From Pseudomonadota bacterium (GTDB taxonomy: Bacteria > Pseudomonadota > Alphaproteobacteria > Rhodobacterales > Rhodobacteraceae): DNA of 64,000 bases. Below the pieces are notes generated by a model that saw nothing but the letters and a program-made list of their open reading frames with translations, searched no databases and had not been told where the DNA came from. The stretch spans positions 62,001 through 126,000 of the forward strand of contig JAJXZX010000001.1 of assembly GCA_021779835.1 (NCBI GenBank), read 5' to 3'. The position numbers and the translations under genes are program-made. Positions 54,142 through 63,371 of this stretch are shown piece after piece; the stretch's first letter is position 1, and every line of letters starts with the position of its first letter.

Positions 54142-54825
54142 GTGGTTTTTAAACGACGGGTCAAACGCTCCTACGGGCAGATCGTCGTGCAGACGGTCTA
54201 TCCGCGTGGCGGCTGGTTGCGCGCTGGCAGCTATATCATCCACCGTCTGCGCCGCATTCCCGACAAACCCCACCGCATCGCACGCGGAGTATTTGCCGGG
54301 ATATTCGTCTCGTTCACACCCTTTTTCGGGATGCACCTTCTGCTTGCGGCGGGCATGAGTTGGGCAATCGGCGGCAACCTCGTTGCCTCCTTGCTGGCGA
54401 CGCTGATCAGCAACCCGCTGACCTTTCCCTTCATCATGGAGGGGTCGGTGGGCTTGGGGAACTACATCCTCCATCAGCCCGGCGACATGCACCTTGGCCG
54501 CATCGTTGGCCAATTCGGCCGTGCATCGGCGGAGGTCGCCACGAATATCCGCGCGATCGTCCTGAACGACCCGATGCACTGGCAACACGTTGATTATTTT
54601 CTTGCGCATGTGTTCTGGCCCTTTCTCATCGGGGGGCTTGTGCCCGGCCTGATCTTCGGGCTGTCTGGCTATTATCTGAGCCTGCCGCTCGTCGCCGCCT
54701 ATCAGAAACGGCGCTCGAAAAAGCTGCGGGACCGGATCGAAAAATTGCGCGCAATGCGGGCGAAAAACGGGGGCGGGCCAAAGGCCACCCCGCGCAGCCC
54801 GGACGCGCCGGAAGAAGAGGGATAG
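54142..54825 (+). CDS. DUF2062 membrane protein
   Basis: A 227-residue protein with the DUF2062 core: a short basic N-terminus, then GVFAGIFVSFTPFFGMHLLL and ASLLATLISNPLTFPFIM, and a late hydrophobic segment (PFLIGGLVPGLIFGLSGYYL). The C-terminus is basic and Pro-rich. Function unknown. GTG start with AGGA upstream. It lies between rsh and pdxJ with short spacers (24 and 3 bases), part of the same run. Confidence 0.9.
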   Translation: MVFKRRVKRSYGQIVVQTVYPRGGWLRAGSYIIHRLRRIPDKPHRIARGVFAGIFVSFTPFFGMHLLLAAGMSWAIGGNLVASLLATLISNPLTFPFIMEGSVGLGNYILHQPGDMHLGRIVGQFGRASAEVATNIRAIVLNDPMHWQHVDYFLAHVFWPFLIGGLVPGLIFGLSGYYLSLPLVAAYQKRRSKKLRDRIEKLRAMRAKNGGGPKATPRSPDAPEEEG

Positions 54826-54828
54826 CGG

Positions 54829-55581
54829 ATGAATACCCCGGGGAAATTGCGCCTAGGCGTAAATATCGACCATGTGGCAACCGTGCGAAACGCGCGCGGC
54901 TCGGCCTATCCCGACCCCCTGCGCGCCGCGTTTCTGGCCGAAGAGGCGGGCGCCGACGGCATCACCGCCCACCTGCGCGAGGATCGCCGCCATATCCGCG
55001 ACGCGGATATAGAGGCGCTTATGGCGGGCCTTACCGTGCCGCTCAACTTCGAGATGGCCGCGACGGCGGAGATGCAGGCGATTGCGCTGCGCCTCAAGCC
55101 TCACGCGATCTGCGTCGTGCCCGAAAAGCGCGAAGAACGCACGACTGAGGGCGGACTGGACGTCGCGGGCGACGAGAAGCGCCTAGCCGATTTTATTGCC
55201 CCTCTGCGCACGGCAGGCTGTCGCGTGTCGATGTTCATTGGCCACGACCGCCGCCAGATCGCCGCTTCCGCCCGGATTGGTGCCGCCGTCGTCGAATTGC
55301 ACACCGGCGCGTATTGCGACCTTCACCACGAAGGCCGCTTTGCCGAACGTGATGCCGAACTGGAGGCGCTGCGCGCCGCTGCGACATATGCCCACTCTCT
55401 TGGCCTCGAAGTCCACGCGGGGCACGGCCTGACTTACGACACCGTCGGCCCGATTGCGGCGTTCCCCGAGGTGATGGAGCTGAACATCGGCCATTTCCTG
55501 ATCGCCGAGGCGATTTTCCGTGGGCTTGGCCCCGCCATCGCGGAAATGCGACGCCTGATGGACTTGGCGCGCGCGGCGTGA
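54829..55581 (+). CDS. pdxJ: Pyridoxine 5'-phosphate synthase PdxJ
   Basis: A 250-residue TIM barrel joining 1-deoxyxylulose-5-phosphate and aminoacetone phosphate to make vitamin B6. LGVNIDHVATVRNARG begins the protein; EAGADGITAHLREDRRHI, CVVPEKREERTTEGG and HAGHGLTYD are conserved active-site parts. Usual length. It starts three bases past DUF2062 and is followed by an unknown coiled-coil gene, then acpS (as in the classic pdxJ-acpS order). Confidence 0.96.
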   Translation: MNTPGKLRLGVNIDHVATVRNARGSAYPDPLRAAFLAEEAGADGITAHLREDRRHIRDADIEALMAGLTVPLNFEMAATAEMQAIALRLKPHAICVVPEKREERTTEGGLDVAGDEKRLADFIAPLRTAGCRVSMFIGHDRRQIAASARIGAAVVELHTGAYCDLHHEGRFAERDAELEALRAAATYAHSLGLEVHAGHGLTYDTVGPIAAFPEVMELNIGHFLIAEAIFRGLGPAIAEMRRLMDLARAA

Positions 55582-55611
55582 TCCAATAGCCTCCGTCCTG
55601 GGGAGATAACT

Positions 55612-56478
55612 ATGCTTTGGCGATTGGTGAAAATGCCGTTCCGGCTGTTGACGGCGCTGTCGAAAGGTATGCTGGCCACCCTGTTTGTTCTGGCCCTTGC
55701 ACTTGCCTTCCTCTCGGTCAGCAACAACGCGGTCTCTAGCCGCATGTCGGATATCGTCGATGCGATCTCGCCCAACCTGTCGATCCGCTCGCAAGACGCG
55801 CGACTTCTGGCCGCCGAGACTGACCGCGCCGACAGCGAAAAGAACCGCGCCGATGCCGCCGTTGCTGCGGCTGGCGACCTGAAAGAGCGTAATCAGGCGC
55901 TTAGCCAGAATGATGACGCGCTGAACGCCACCAATACCGCGCTGAAACAGCAGGGCGATACCCTGACGCAGGCAAACGCCGCCCTGACCGCCAAGGTCAC
56001 CGCCCTCACCGCGGAGGCCGCCAAAGCCAACGTGAATTACCTTGGCCGCACTATTCCGGTGGCAGAGGCTGTCTCCGACGCGGCACAACGACTGGCCGAC
56101 CGCGCCATAAAGACCGCCAAACAAGGCGCCGCCGCCGCCCCGGCCGAGGCGATGCCTGCCTATGGCGTGCCCCTGATTGCCGCCGTCACCGCCCAGAACG
56201 TGCAGGATACCTGCGCCCAGTTGCGCGATCTGCAAGGCCTGAATGCTGCCTTCAACCCGGGCCAAACCGTATCTGACGGTGGCGTGTGCGGCATGACTGT
56301 GCCGGATGCCAACGCGCTCTGGACTGCCGTGCATGGCGATACGCTTGCCCTCTGGCAGCGCGCGCAAGCGCTCTTTGCTGGCCTTCCCGCCCTCACCCTG
56401 CCCGATTGGTGGGCGCCGATGCTGGCCGAGGCCGATACCGTTCTGTCGCCGATGCCCTTGGTGACGGTCCGGCCATGA
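55612..56478 (+). CDS. Hypothetical membrane-anchored coiled-coil protein
   Basis: A 288-residue protein that I do not recognise. A basic start leads into one transmembrane helix (about 20-36, [16 protein letters not shown]). A long alpha-helical, probably coiled-coil stretch (about 60-135) is rich in Ala, Asn, Gln and Lys with heptad-like [20 protein letters not shown] globular C-terminus holds two Cys ([10 protein letters not shown] and GGVCGMTV) that could pair in the periplasm, and a final Trp/Pro-rich segment. It is tucked between pdxJ and acpS and overlaps acpS by four bases. Confidence 0.78.
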   Translation: MLWRLVKMPFRLLTALSKGMLATLFVLALALAFLSVSNNAVSSRMSDIVDAISPNLSIRSQDARLLAAETDRADSEKNRADAAVAAAGDLKERNQALSQNDDALNATNTALKQQGDTLTQANAALTAKVTALTAEAAKANVNYLGRTIPVAEAVSDAAQRLADRAIKTAKQGAAAAPAEAMPAYGVPLIAAVTAQNVQDTCAQLRDLQGLNAAFNPGQTVSDGGVCGMTVPDANALWTAVHGDTLALWQRAQALFAGLPALTLPDWWAPMLAEADTVLSPMPLVTVRP

Positions 56479-56885
56479 TCCTTGGCATCGGCACTGACCT
56501 TGCCAATATCGAACGGATCGAGGCGACGCTTGCCCGCTTTGGGGATCGCTTCCGCAACCGGGTTTTCACCGAGGTGGAACAGCGCAAGGCAGAGCGTCGC
56601 CGCGACGTGGCGGGCACCTACGCCAAACGCTGGGCCGCGAAAGAGGCCTGCTCCAAAGCGCTCGGCACCGGCCTGCGCATGGGCATCAGCTGGCGCGACA
56701 TGGCGGTGACGAACCTGCGCTCTGGCCAGCCGCAAATGACGCTGACCGGCTGGGCCGCAGAACGACTGACCGCCATGACGCCCCCCGGTCACTCGGCTGT
56801 GATCCACGTCACATTGACAGATGACCATCCTTGGGCACAGGCCTTCGTCGTGATCGAAGCCGTCCCTACCCCGAACATACCTTAA
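56475..56885 (+). CDS. acpS: Holo-[acyl-carrier-protein] synthase
   Basis: A 136-residue phosphopantetheinyl transferase. The magnesium-binding Asp is in [15 protein letters not shown] and the Glu in [16 protein letters not shown], both diagnostic of AcpS. It attaches 4'-phosphopantetheine from CoA to ACP for fatty-acid synthesis. Its ATG overlaps the upstream coiled-coil gene (ATGA); lepB follows after nine bases. Confidence 0.95.
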   Translation: MILGIGTDLANIERIEATLARFGDRFRNRVFTEVEQRKAERRRDVAGTYAKRWAAKEACSKALGTGLRMGISWRDMAVTNLRSGQPQMTLTGWAAERLTAMTPPGHSAVIHVTLTDDHPWAQAFVVIEAVPTPNIP

Positions 56886-56894
56886 GGAACCACC

Positions 56895-57680
56895 ATGGCC
56901 AGCAAAGACAAAACCGACGGCGGAATCGTCGATACCATCAAGACCGTCGCCTATGCCCTGCTGATTGCGGGCGTGTTCCGCACCGTCTTTTTCCAGCCGT
57001 TCTGGATTCCCTCGGGCTCGATGAAAGACACTCTGCTGGTCGGCGACTACATCGTCATCAACAAGATGGCCTACGGCTATTCGCGCTATTCCTGCCCGTT
57101 CAGCCTCTGCCCCTTCTCGGGCCGCATCCTGGGTGCTGACCCCAAACGCGGCGACGTTGTCGTCTTTCACCACCCTGCGAAAAATGAGGATCTGATCAAG
57201 CGCGTCATCGGCCTTCCAGGCGATACCGTGCAGATGAAGGCGGGCCTGCTTTATATCAACGATACCCCGGTGAAAGTCGTGCCCGCGGGCACCTTCACCG
57301 AAACCTTCGCGCCGCAGGGCCCGATGGGCGAGTTGCCGCGGTGCCAGAATGGCAGCGTGGGCGAAGGCGCCGATTGCACCAAGTCGCGCTATATCGAGAC
57401 GCTTCCCAACGGCGTCTCGCACGACATCCTCAACATCGAGGATAACGGCCCGGCCGACAATACCGCGCTCTTCACCGTTCCGCCGGGCGAGTATTTCGTG
57501 ATGGGCGACAACCGCGACAATAGCGCCGACAGCCGCTTTCCCACCGCCATTGGCGGCGTGGGCTACCTTCCGGCAGAAAACCTGATCGGCCGTGCAGACC
57601 GCATCATCTTCTCGTCCGCCGGGCGCTCGCTGTTTTATTTCTGGACCTGGCGTATGGATCGCTTCTTCAAGGCGATCTGA
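56895..57680 (+). CDS. lepB: Signal peptidase I, first copy
   Basis: A 261-residue membrane serine protease that cleaves Sec signal peptides. One N-terminal transmembrane helix (about 14-34) is followed by nucleophile Ser42 in PSGSMKDTL, general base Lys102 in DLIKRVIGLPGD and MGDNRDNS. An insertion carries four Cys (67, 72, 151, 162) in [12 protein letters not shown] and RCQNGSVGEGADCTK contexts, probably disulfide-bonded in the periplasm. A second, closely similar gene follows 89 bases later. Confidence 0.96.
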   Translation: MASKDKTDGGIVDTIKTVAYALLIAGVFRTVFFQPFWIPSGSMKDTLLVGDYIVINKMAYGYSRYSCPFSLCPFSGRILGADPKRGDVVVFHHPAKNEDLIKRVIGLPGDTVQMKAGLLYINDTPVKVVPAGTFTETFAPQGPMGELPRCQNGSVGEGADCTKSRYIETLPNGVSHDILNIEDNGPADNTALFTVPPGEYFVMGDNRDNSADSRFPTAIGGVGYLPAENLIGRADRIIFSSAGRSLFYFWTWRMDRFFKAI

Positions 57681-57769
57681 GGGAAAGCCCGCCAAGCGGG
57701 CCCAAACTTGACTCCGCGGGTTGGCGCGCGCATGTAGCGCCAAACGACGGATACTGGGCAGGGCAAGGC

Positions 57770-58558
57770 ATGGCGCAAAAAAACGGTAAGGGCGACGGTT
57801 TCATTGAAACCGTCAAGACGGTGGTTTATGCGCTGCTGATCGCGGGCATTTTCCGCACCGTCTTTTTCCAACCGTTCTGGATCCCCTCCGGCTCGATGAA
57901 AGATACGCTGCTGATTGGCGATTTCCTGTTCGTCAACAAGATGGCCTATGGCTATTCGCGCTATTCCTGCCCGATGGACCTGTGCCCCTTCTCGGGCCGC
58001 ATCCTTGCCAAGATGCCCAAGCGAGGCGATGTGGTGGTGTTTCACCACCCGGTCAGCGGCGAGGATTACATCAAGCGTCTAATCGGCTTGCCGGGCGATA
58101 CAGTGCAGGTGAAAAACGGCCTGCTCTACATCAACGGCACGCCGGTAAAGGAAGAACCCGCTGGCGTTTTCACCGAAAAGTTTGCGCCGCAGGGGCCGCT
58201 TGGCGGGATGCCGCGCTGTGAAAACGCGCCGGTCGCTCCGGGCGGCGCCTGCACCAAGACACGGTTCAGAGAAACGCTTCCCGGCGGCGTGACTCATGAT
58301 ATCCTGAAGATCACCGACCAAGGCTTCGCCAACAACACCGAGGTCTATACCGTTCCGGCGGGAGAGTTCTTCTTCATGGGTGACAACCGCGACAACTCCG
58401 AGGACAGCCGCTTTGCGCAGGCCGAAGGCGGCGTTGGCTTTGTGCCGTTCGAAAACCTGATCGGCCGCGCCGACCGCATCGTGTTCTCCTCTGCCGGCGA
58501 CTCGCTCTTCTACTTCTGGACCTGGCGCACAGACCGTTTCTTCAAGGCGATCGAGTGA
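57770..58558 (+). CDS. lepB: Signal peptidase I, second copy
   Basis: A 262-residue paralogue of the preceding gene, alike over its full length. Ser42 (PSGSMKDTL), Lys102 ([12 protein letters not shown]) and [12 protein letters not shown] are intact, so both copies should be active. The same four Cys are kept (67, 72, 150, 161). Differences cluster in the loop after the GTPVK segment and around the second Cys pair, where substrate choice might differ. It overlaps rnc by four bases (GTGA). Confidence 0.95.
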   Translation: MAQKNGKGDGFIETVKTVVYALLIAGIFRTVFFQPFWIPSGSMKDTLLIGDFLFVNKMAYGYSRYSCPMDLCPFSGRILAKMPKRGDVVVFHHPVSGEDYIKRLIGLPGDTVQVKNGLLYINGTPVKEEPAGVFTEKFAPQGPLGGMPRCENAPVAPGGACTKTRFRETLPGGVTHDILKITDQGFANNTEVYTVPAGEFFFMGDNRDNSEDSRFAQAEGGVGFVPFENLIGRADRIVFSSAGDSLFYFWTWRTDRFFKAIE

Positions 58559-59244
58559 AGCTCTCCGCCGATCTCCACACCTTTGCCGAGCGTATCGGCC
58601 ACCGCTTTGCACGGCCAGAGTTCCTGCTGCGCGCGGTGACCCATTCGTCGATCTCGTCGCCCACCCGGCCCGACAACCAGAGGCTTGAATTCCTTGGTGA
58701 CCGCGTGCTGGGCCTGGTGATGTCAGAGGCGCTGCTGTCTGCCGATAGCGCCGCCTCCGAAGGGCAACTCGCCCCCCGTTTCAACGCGCTGGTGCGCAAG
58801 GAAGCCTGCGCCGATGTCGCGCGCGAGGTTGGGCTGGGCGAGGTGCTAAAGCTTGGCCGCTCCGAAATGATGTCGGGCGGGCGGCGCAAAGAGGCGCTGC
58901 TTGGCGACGCGATGGAGGCGGTGATTGCCGCCGTTTACCTTGACGGAGGCTTCGACGCCGCCCGCGCATTGGTCCTGCGTCTGTGGGGCGATCGTATCGG
59001 CGCGGTCGAATCCGATGCCCGCGACGCCAAAACCAGCCTGCAGGAATGGGCGCAAGCGCGCGGCCAGACCCCGCCAAACTACACCGAATTGGGTCGCGAC
59101 GGCCCCGATCATGCGCCGCAATTCACCGTAGAGGTGCGCCTTGCTTCGGGCGAAACTGCGGTGGCAACCGCCGGCGCGAAACGGCAGGCGGAACAATCCG
59201 CCGCCAAGGCGCTTTTGGCGCGGATGGAGAACTCAGATGACTGA
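58555..59244 (+). CDS. rnc: Ribonuclease III
   Basis: A 229-residue double-strand-specific endonuclease for rRNA and mRNA processing. The RNase III signature [18 protein letters not shown] and [16 protein letters not shown] carry the metal-binding acids; a dsRNA-binding domain spans about 155-225 ([10 protein letters not shown] to [10 protein letters not shown]). GTG start overlapping lepB; its own 3' end overlaps era by eight bases. The lepB-rnc-era order is classical. Confidence 0.96.
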   Translation: MKLSADLHTFAERIGHRFARPEFLLRAVTHSSISSPTRPDNQRLEFLGDRVLGLVMSEALLSADSAASEGQLAPRFNALVRKEACADVAREVGLGEVLKLGRSEMMSGGRRKEALLGDAMEAVIAAVYLDGGFDAARALVLRLWGDRIGAVESDARDAKTSLQEWAQARGQTPPNYTELGRDGPDHAPQFTVEVRLASGETAVATAGAKRQAEQSAAKALLARMENSDD

Positions 59245-60157
59245 AGACACGCGCGCCGGTTTCGTCGCCCTGATTGGCGAGCCTAATGCGGGCAAATCGA
59301 CCCTGCTGAACCGCATGGTCGGCTCCAAGGTCTCGATCGTGACACATAAGGTGCAGACCACCCGCGCCCGTATCCGTGGCATCTGCATGGAAGGTGCCGC
59401 GCAGATCGTGTTTGTCGATACCCCCGGTCTGTTTCGCCCCCGCCGCCGCCTTGACCGCGCCATGGTCGCCGCCGCATGGGGCGGTGCCGCCGACGCCGAC
59501 CTGATCGTCCTCTTGGTCGAGGCGCATCGCGGCATGACCGATGGTGTGAAGGCCATCGTCGAGACCCTGAGGGATCGCATCCCGCAAGGCATCACCGTCG
59601 CCCTTGCCATCAACAAGATCGACCGCGTGCAATCCGAGGTTCTGCTCGGCCTCGCCGCCAAGATGAACGAGGCCTTCCCGTTCAAAGCAACCTTCATGAT
59701 CTCTGCCGAGCGCGGGCACGGCGTCGATGCGCTGCGCCAATGGATCGCCGGAGAGCTGCCGAAGGGGACGTGGTTCTACCCCGAGGACCAGATCGCCGAC
59801 GCGCCAATGCGCAACATCGCGGCAGAGATGACGCGGGAAAAGCTGACGCTCCGCCTGCATGAAGAGCTGCCCTATCAGCTGACCGTCGAGACAGAACACT
59901 GGGAAGACCGCGAGGATGGCTCGACCCGCATCGATCAGGTGATCTATGTCGGGCGTGACGGCCACAAGGGCATCGTGCTGGGACACAAGGGCGAAACGAT
60001 CAAGGCGATTTCTACCGCCGCACGGGCCGAGATCGCGACCTTCCTTGAACGCCCGGTCCACCTGTTCCTGCAGGTCAAGGTCCGCCCCAACTGGGAGAAC
60101 GAGGCAGAGCGCTATACCGAGATGGGGCTCGATTTCAAGGACGGCAACGCGAAGTGA
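59237..60157 (+). CDS. era: GTPase Era
   Basis: A 306-residue GTPase that binds 16S rRNA and helps 30S assembly. G1 GEPNAGKST (14-22), G3 DTPG, G4 NKID, and a C-terminal KH domain with [18 protein letters not shown]. The start ATG at 59237 lies inside rnc; longer frames are shadows. It overlaps the DUF1491 gene by four bases. Confidence 0.97.
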   Translation: MTEDTRAGFVALIGEPNAGKSTLLNRMVGSKVSIVTHKVQTTRARIRGICMEGAAQIVFVDTPGLFRPRRRLDRAMVAAAWGGAADADLIVLLVEAHRGMTDGVKAIVETLRDRIPQGITVALAINKIDRVQSEVLLGLAAKMNEAFPFKATFMISAERGHGVDALRQWIAGELPKGTWFYPEDQIADAPMRNIAAEMTREKLTLRLHEELPYQLTVETEHWEDREDGSTRIDQVIYVGRDGHKGIVLGHKGETIKAISTAARAEIATFLERPVHLFLQVKVRPNWENEAERYTEMGLDFKDGNAK

Positions 60158-60486
60158 TCCGGCTGACCAGCCAGTTCTGGGTGGGGGCCTATCTGACCCG
60201 ACTGCGGCTGGCGGATATTCCGGCCTATGTGACCTCGCATGGCGACGATACGGCGGGGGCGGTTTTGGTTAAGCTGGCCACGCTTGATGGGCAGGCGCGC
60301 GCGTTTCAGCGCTCGTTCGACATGATGAGCGGCGAGCGTAACTGGATCGTGCTGGCCGAGGGGGCAGAGGCAGAGGTGGACGCCGCGATTGCCCGGCAAA
60401 AGGGGTTCGACCCGGACCTTTGGGTCATCGAAATCGAGGATCGGCAAGGCCGGACTTTGTTGGAAGAGGACGGCTTGCGCGACTGA
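60154..60486 (+). CDS. DUF1491 family protein
   Basis: A 110-residue protein matching DUF1491: LTSQFWVGAYLTRLRLADIP at the start, GAVLVKLATLDGQARAFQR and DPDLWVIEIEDRQGRTLLEE at the end. Function unknown; it is characteristically found after era in alphaproteobacteria, with recO next. Here the next gene is missing and a decayed transposase follows. GTG start overlapping era. Confidence 0.88.
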   Translation: MIRLTSQFWVGAYLTRLRLADIPAYVTSHGDDTAGAVLVKLATLDGQARAFQRSFDMMSGERNWIVLAEGAEAEVDAAIARQKGFDPDLWVIEIEDRQGRTLLEEDGLRD

Positions 60487-60492
60487 CATCGG

Positions 60493-60513
60493 GGTGTTGC
60501 ACGGGGCAACACC
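60493..60513. repeat. Perfect hairpin at the IS6-remnant border
   Basis: GGTGTTGC and GCAACACC form eight base pairs around a five-base loop, seven bases past the DUF1491 stop. Transposase similarity begins directly beyond it, so it may be a remnant insertion-sequence end or a terminator for the era operon. Confidence 0.45.
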
Positions 60514-60514
60514 A

Positions 60515-60930
60515 CCATATTGGAGCGATGGCCCTTCTCCAAGATATCGTTCAAGTATTTGACCTGCCGGACCTCTACGGTGCGGCCTGTGCCGGTGAAT
60601 TTCAGGATCACTCTCACCGCTTGCAGGCCAGAAATATGGCGCCGCTTTTGTCGATCACGACACGGATTGGAATGCCATTTGAGCCGATCTCCAACCTGCA
60701 AAACCGCCGGGCTGCGGCCAGATTTCGGCGCTCGGACAGCATGAAATTACGGGTTTGGCCAACGCGGTCCACGGCACGGTAGCGCTAAGTGCCCTCGCCT
60801 TTGACGTTGATGGGGGTCTCGTCCATTCGTCAGAACGTGGTGGTCGGACGTTACTTCGTTTGAGCCCGAGCCGCGATCAACGGCTTGCCGCAGAACCGCA
60901 CGGATCTGGCGTTCGCTGTGTCTCGTCACT
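60515..60930 (-). pseudogene. Decayed IS6-family transposase
   Basis: Minus-strand translation gives scattered IS6 (IS26-type) DDE motifs: RMDETPINVKGEGT, then RYRAVDRVGQTRNFMLSERR, IRVVIDKSGA and VRQVKYLNDILEKGHRS. They are broken by in-frame stops (TGA at 60830-60832 in place of the Trp before RMDE; TAG at 60785-60787) and by at least one frameshift between the IDKSGA and VRQVKYLN parts. The protein stops matching after GHRS near 60520, so the 3' end is cut off, and the N-terminal zinc-finger part is not recognisable. It is inactive and old. From 60931 to 61181 I see nothing coding. Confidence 0.85.
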
Positions 60931-61181
60931 TTCAGGGGGATTACCGCCAGCCACGGCCCCCTTCACTGGCGGAATGCGCAACAGCGCCTGCCGCTGCAAG
61001 GCGTCGATCAGATAGGCGGGCAACCCCCGCGCAGGGATGCGCCAATCGAGACGTTTCATCAAATGCAGGCACCAAACTTCGCCGGGTGCGACAATGACAA
61101 TCGCGTGACCCCTAACATCGGCCTTTTCGTCTCCCGCCACCCCGCTATAGTCCGCCCAAATCCCTCAACCGGAGCAGCGCC

Positions 61182-61616
61182 GTGAAACTGACCACCAAAA
61201 CCCTTGCCCTGGGCCTGATCCTTGCTGCCGGACTCGCCGTCGCGAAAGAGGGTGTGAAAGATCCGGGCGTCAAACAGCGCATGGATACGATGGACACCAT
61301 GGCGATGAACATGAAGCTGATGGCGAACATGGCCGCTGGCAAGATGGACTTCAACGCCGCCGACGCCGCCACCGCCAAGGCCAATGTCCTTGCCGCGGTG
61401 AAAAAGATCCCGGATGCCTTCAAAGCTCATGATATGGACCCGGCCAGCGACGCGCTGCCGGTGATCTGGACCAGCTGGGACGATTTCGCGAAAAAAGCCG
61501 ATGATGCCCGCATGGCGGTGGAGCTGATCGATACCGACACACAGGATCAGATGAAAACCAGCCTGACCGAGGTCGGCAAGGCCTGCGGCGCCTGCCACAA
61601 GGCGTATCGCAGCTGA
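61182..61616 (+). CDS. Cytochrome c' (class II c-type cytochrome)
   Basis: A 144-residue periplasmic four-helix-bundle cytochrome. A signal peptide (about 1-21, ending AVA before KEG) is followed by helices with Met-rich segments; the haem site is at the C-terminus, CGACHKAYR at 135-143, the class II position. Cytochromes c' bind NO or serve in electron transfer; the exact role is not decidable. Its stop abuts the stop of the I78-type gene on the other strand. Confidence 0.93.
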   Translation: MKLTTKTLALGLILAAGLAVAKEGVKDPGVKQRMDTMDTMAMNMKLMANMAAGKMDFNAADAATAKANVLAAVKKIPDAFKAHDMDPASDALPVIWTSWDDFAKKADDARMAVELIDTDTQDQMKTSLTEVGKACGACHKAYRS

Positions 61617-61928
61617 TTACCCACAGTGGAGGCTGACGATCCGGTCCAATTTGTCGACAACGACGTTGATGCGGTTCGCCACAACCCCCGGCGCTGGCGT
61701 GACGTCGGGATAAAGGATGCGGATCACGCCCGGAACTGATAGCGGGTCGATCGTGCCAAAAGGCTGCCCGATCAATGGCTTGACCGCTGCCACCGCGCAG
61801 GGGTCGGCGGGCGTGGCAACCGTGCTAAGTTCGGTCGTTGGCGCTGGCGGCGTCGAGTCTGCCACCGCGCTGGTGACCAAAAACACCGACATTACCGCGA
61901 CAAAGCCGGGCACAGTGCGGGTAAACAT
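61617..61928 (-). CDS. I78 family peptidase inhibitor-like secreted protein
   Basis: A 103-residue protein with a signal peptide (about 1-23, ending VADS). The C-terminal half matches the I78 (potato-inhibitor-I-like) pattern: a Cys in DPCAVAAVKPLIGQPFG, NRINVVVDKLDRIVSLHCG with the second Cys at the end, so one disulfide is likely. Presumed inhibitor of exogenous serine proteases; unproved. The start at 61928 has AAGGGGA upstream; longer frames are unlikely. Divergent from the formaldehyde dehydrogenase gene. Confidence 0.8.
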   Translation of the reverse strand: MFTRTVPGFVAVMSVFLVTSAVADSTPPAPTTELSTVATPADPCAVAAVKPLIGQPFGTIDPLSVPGVIRILYPDVTPAPGVVANRINVVVDKLDRIVSLHCG

Positions 61929-62057
61929 CGGCAAAATCCCCTTCAATTTGGCCAATCTTCGCGTGAGACCCAACGCCACGCAAGCCCCTTTCACGGGGAG
62001 TTGCATCACTCCCGCGTTTGGCCCAGTCTGCCGCCAAAACCCCAAGGGAGGACGAAT

Positions 62058-63188
62058 ATGAGAACCCGCGCAGCCGTGGCCCTTGAGGCCGGAAAACCGC
62101 TACAGATCATGGAGGTCAACCTCGAAGGCCCGAAAGCCGGCGAGGTTTTGGTCGAAATCAAGGCGACCGGCATCTGCCACACCGACGAATTCACCCTGTC
62201 CGGCGCTGACCCCGAAGGCATCTTCCCCGCCATCCTTGGCCACGAAGGCGCGGGCATCGTGCTGGAATGCGGGCCGGGCGTCACCACGCTGAAACCCGGC
62301 GACCACGTCATCCCGCTTTACACGCCGGAATGCCGCCAGTGCCCAAGCTGCCTTAGCCAGAAAACCAACCTTTGCACTGCGATCCGCGCCACGCAGGGGC
62401 AGGGGTTGCTGCCCGATGGCACCACTCGTTTCTCCATGCTCGACGGCACGCCGATCCATCACTACATGGGCTGCTCGACCTTCGCGAACCACACTGTGGT
62501 GCCGGAAATCGCGCTGGCCAAGGTGCGCGACGATGCGCCGTTTGATAAAATTTGCTATATCGGCTGCGGGGTTACCACCGGCATCGGTGCCGTCATCAAC
62601 ACAGCCAAGGTCGAGATCGGCGCCAAGGCGGTGGTGTTTGGCCTTGGCGGTATCGGGCTGAACGTCATTCAGGGCCTGCGGCTTGCGGGGGCGGATATGA
62701 TCATCGGGGTCGATCTGAACAACGACAAAAAGGCCTGGGGCGAGCGTTTCGGCATGACCCATTTCGTCAACCCGAAAGAGGTCGAGGGCAGCATTGTCCA
62801 ACACCTTGTAAACATGACGAAAACCCCCTTCGACCAGATCGGCGGCGCGGATTACTCGTTTGATTGCACCGGCAATGTGAAGGTGATGCGCGACGCGCTG
62901 GAATGCACCCACCGCGGCTGGGGTGTCTCGGTCGTGATTGGCGTCGCACCCTCGGGGGCAGAGATACAAACCCGGCCATTTCAATTGGTTACGGGCCGCA
63001 TCTGGAAAGGCACGGCCTTTGGCGGCGCGCGCGGGCGCACAGATGTGCCGCAGATCGTCGATTGGTATATGGACGGCAAGATCGAGATTGACCCGATGAT
63101 TACCCACCGCCTGACACTGGACGAAATCAACAAGGGGTTTGATCTGATGCACGCCGGTGAAAGCATCCGCTCGGTGGTGGTTTACTGA
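62058..63188 (+). CDS. adhI: S-(hydroxymethyl)glutathione dehydrogenase / class III alcohol dehydrogenase
   Basis: A 376-residue zinc dehydrogenase that oxidises the glutathione adduct of formaldehyde. The catalytic-zinc region GICHTDEFTLSGADPEG, GHEGAGIV and the structural-zinc cysteines in PECRQCPSCLSQKTNLC are present; GLGGIGLNVIQG binds NAD. GGGAGGA six bases before the ATG at 62058 sets the start. No fghA or gfa is adjacent. A hairpin follows the stop. Confidence 0.95.
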   Translation: MRTRAAVALEAGKPLQIMEVNLEGPKAGEVLVEIKATGICHTDEFTLSGADPEGIFPAILGHEGAGIVLECGPGVTTLKPGDHVIPLYTPECRQCPSCLSQKTNLCTAIRATQGQGLLPDGTTRFSMLDGTPIHHYMGCSTFANHTVVPEIALAKVRDDAPFDKICYIGCGVTTGIGAVINTAKVEIGAKAVVFGLGGIGLNVIQGLRLAGADMIIGVDLNNDKKAWGERFGMTHFVNPKEVEGSIVQHLVNMTKTPFDQIGGADYSFDCTGNVKVMRDALECTHRGWGVSVVIGVAPSGAEIQTRPFQLVTGRIWKGTAFGGARGRTDVPQIVDWYMDGKIEIDPMITHRLTLDEINKGFDLMHAGESIRSVVVY

Positions 63189-63208
63189 AAACGCCGGCCA
63201 ACCGGGAC

Positions 63209-63241
63209 CGGGCCGCGCGGTCTGAAACGACCTGCGGCCCG
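63209..63241 (+). terminator. Terminator-like hairpin after adhI
   Basis: CGGGCCGC pairs with GCGGCCCG, with further GGTC/GACC pairing inside, 20 bases past the stop. T-run weak, but the stem is strong. Confidence 0.6.
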
Positions 63242-63250
63242 GATATGTAA

Positions 63251-63286
63251 ATCGTATGTTTTTCATATGTATGTCATGCATACGAT
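63251..63286. promoter_or_regulatory. A/T-rich inverted repeat upstream of the sensor kinase
   Basis: ATCGTATG and CATACGAT are perfect eight-base arms 20 bases apart, with CATATG between them, 86 bases upstream of the next start. The region stands out as A/T-rich. Likely promoter or operator; no factor identified. Confidence 0.45.
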
Positions 63287-63371
63287 GGTGCGGACGCCGG
63301 AGCGTGCAGGTCGGCCTGTGCCGTGCTTGACTGAAGGGCTAGGGCGTAACGGCGGGAGGGCGCGTCAGCCA

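Noticed and set aside
53134-54609. Minus-strand open frame of 491 codons opposite rsh and DUF2062
   Set aside because: It covers the 3' part of rsh and the spacer; a composition-driven shadow.
60306-60701. Minus-strand 131-codon frame as an intact transposase
   Set aside because: Only part of it matches IS6 sequences; the remaining motifs lie in other frames with stops, so it is a pseudogene fragment joined to DUF1491 antisense sequence.
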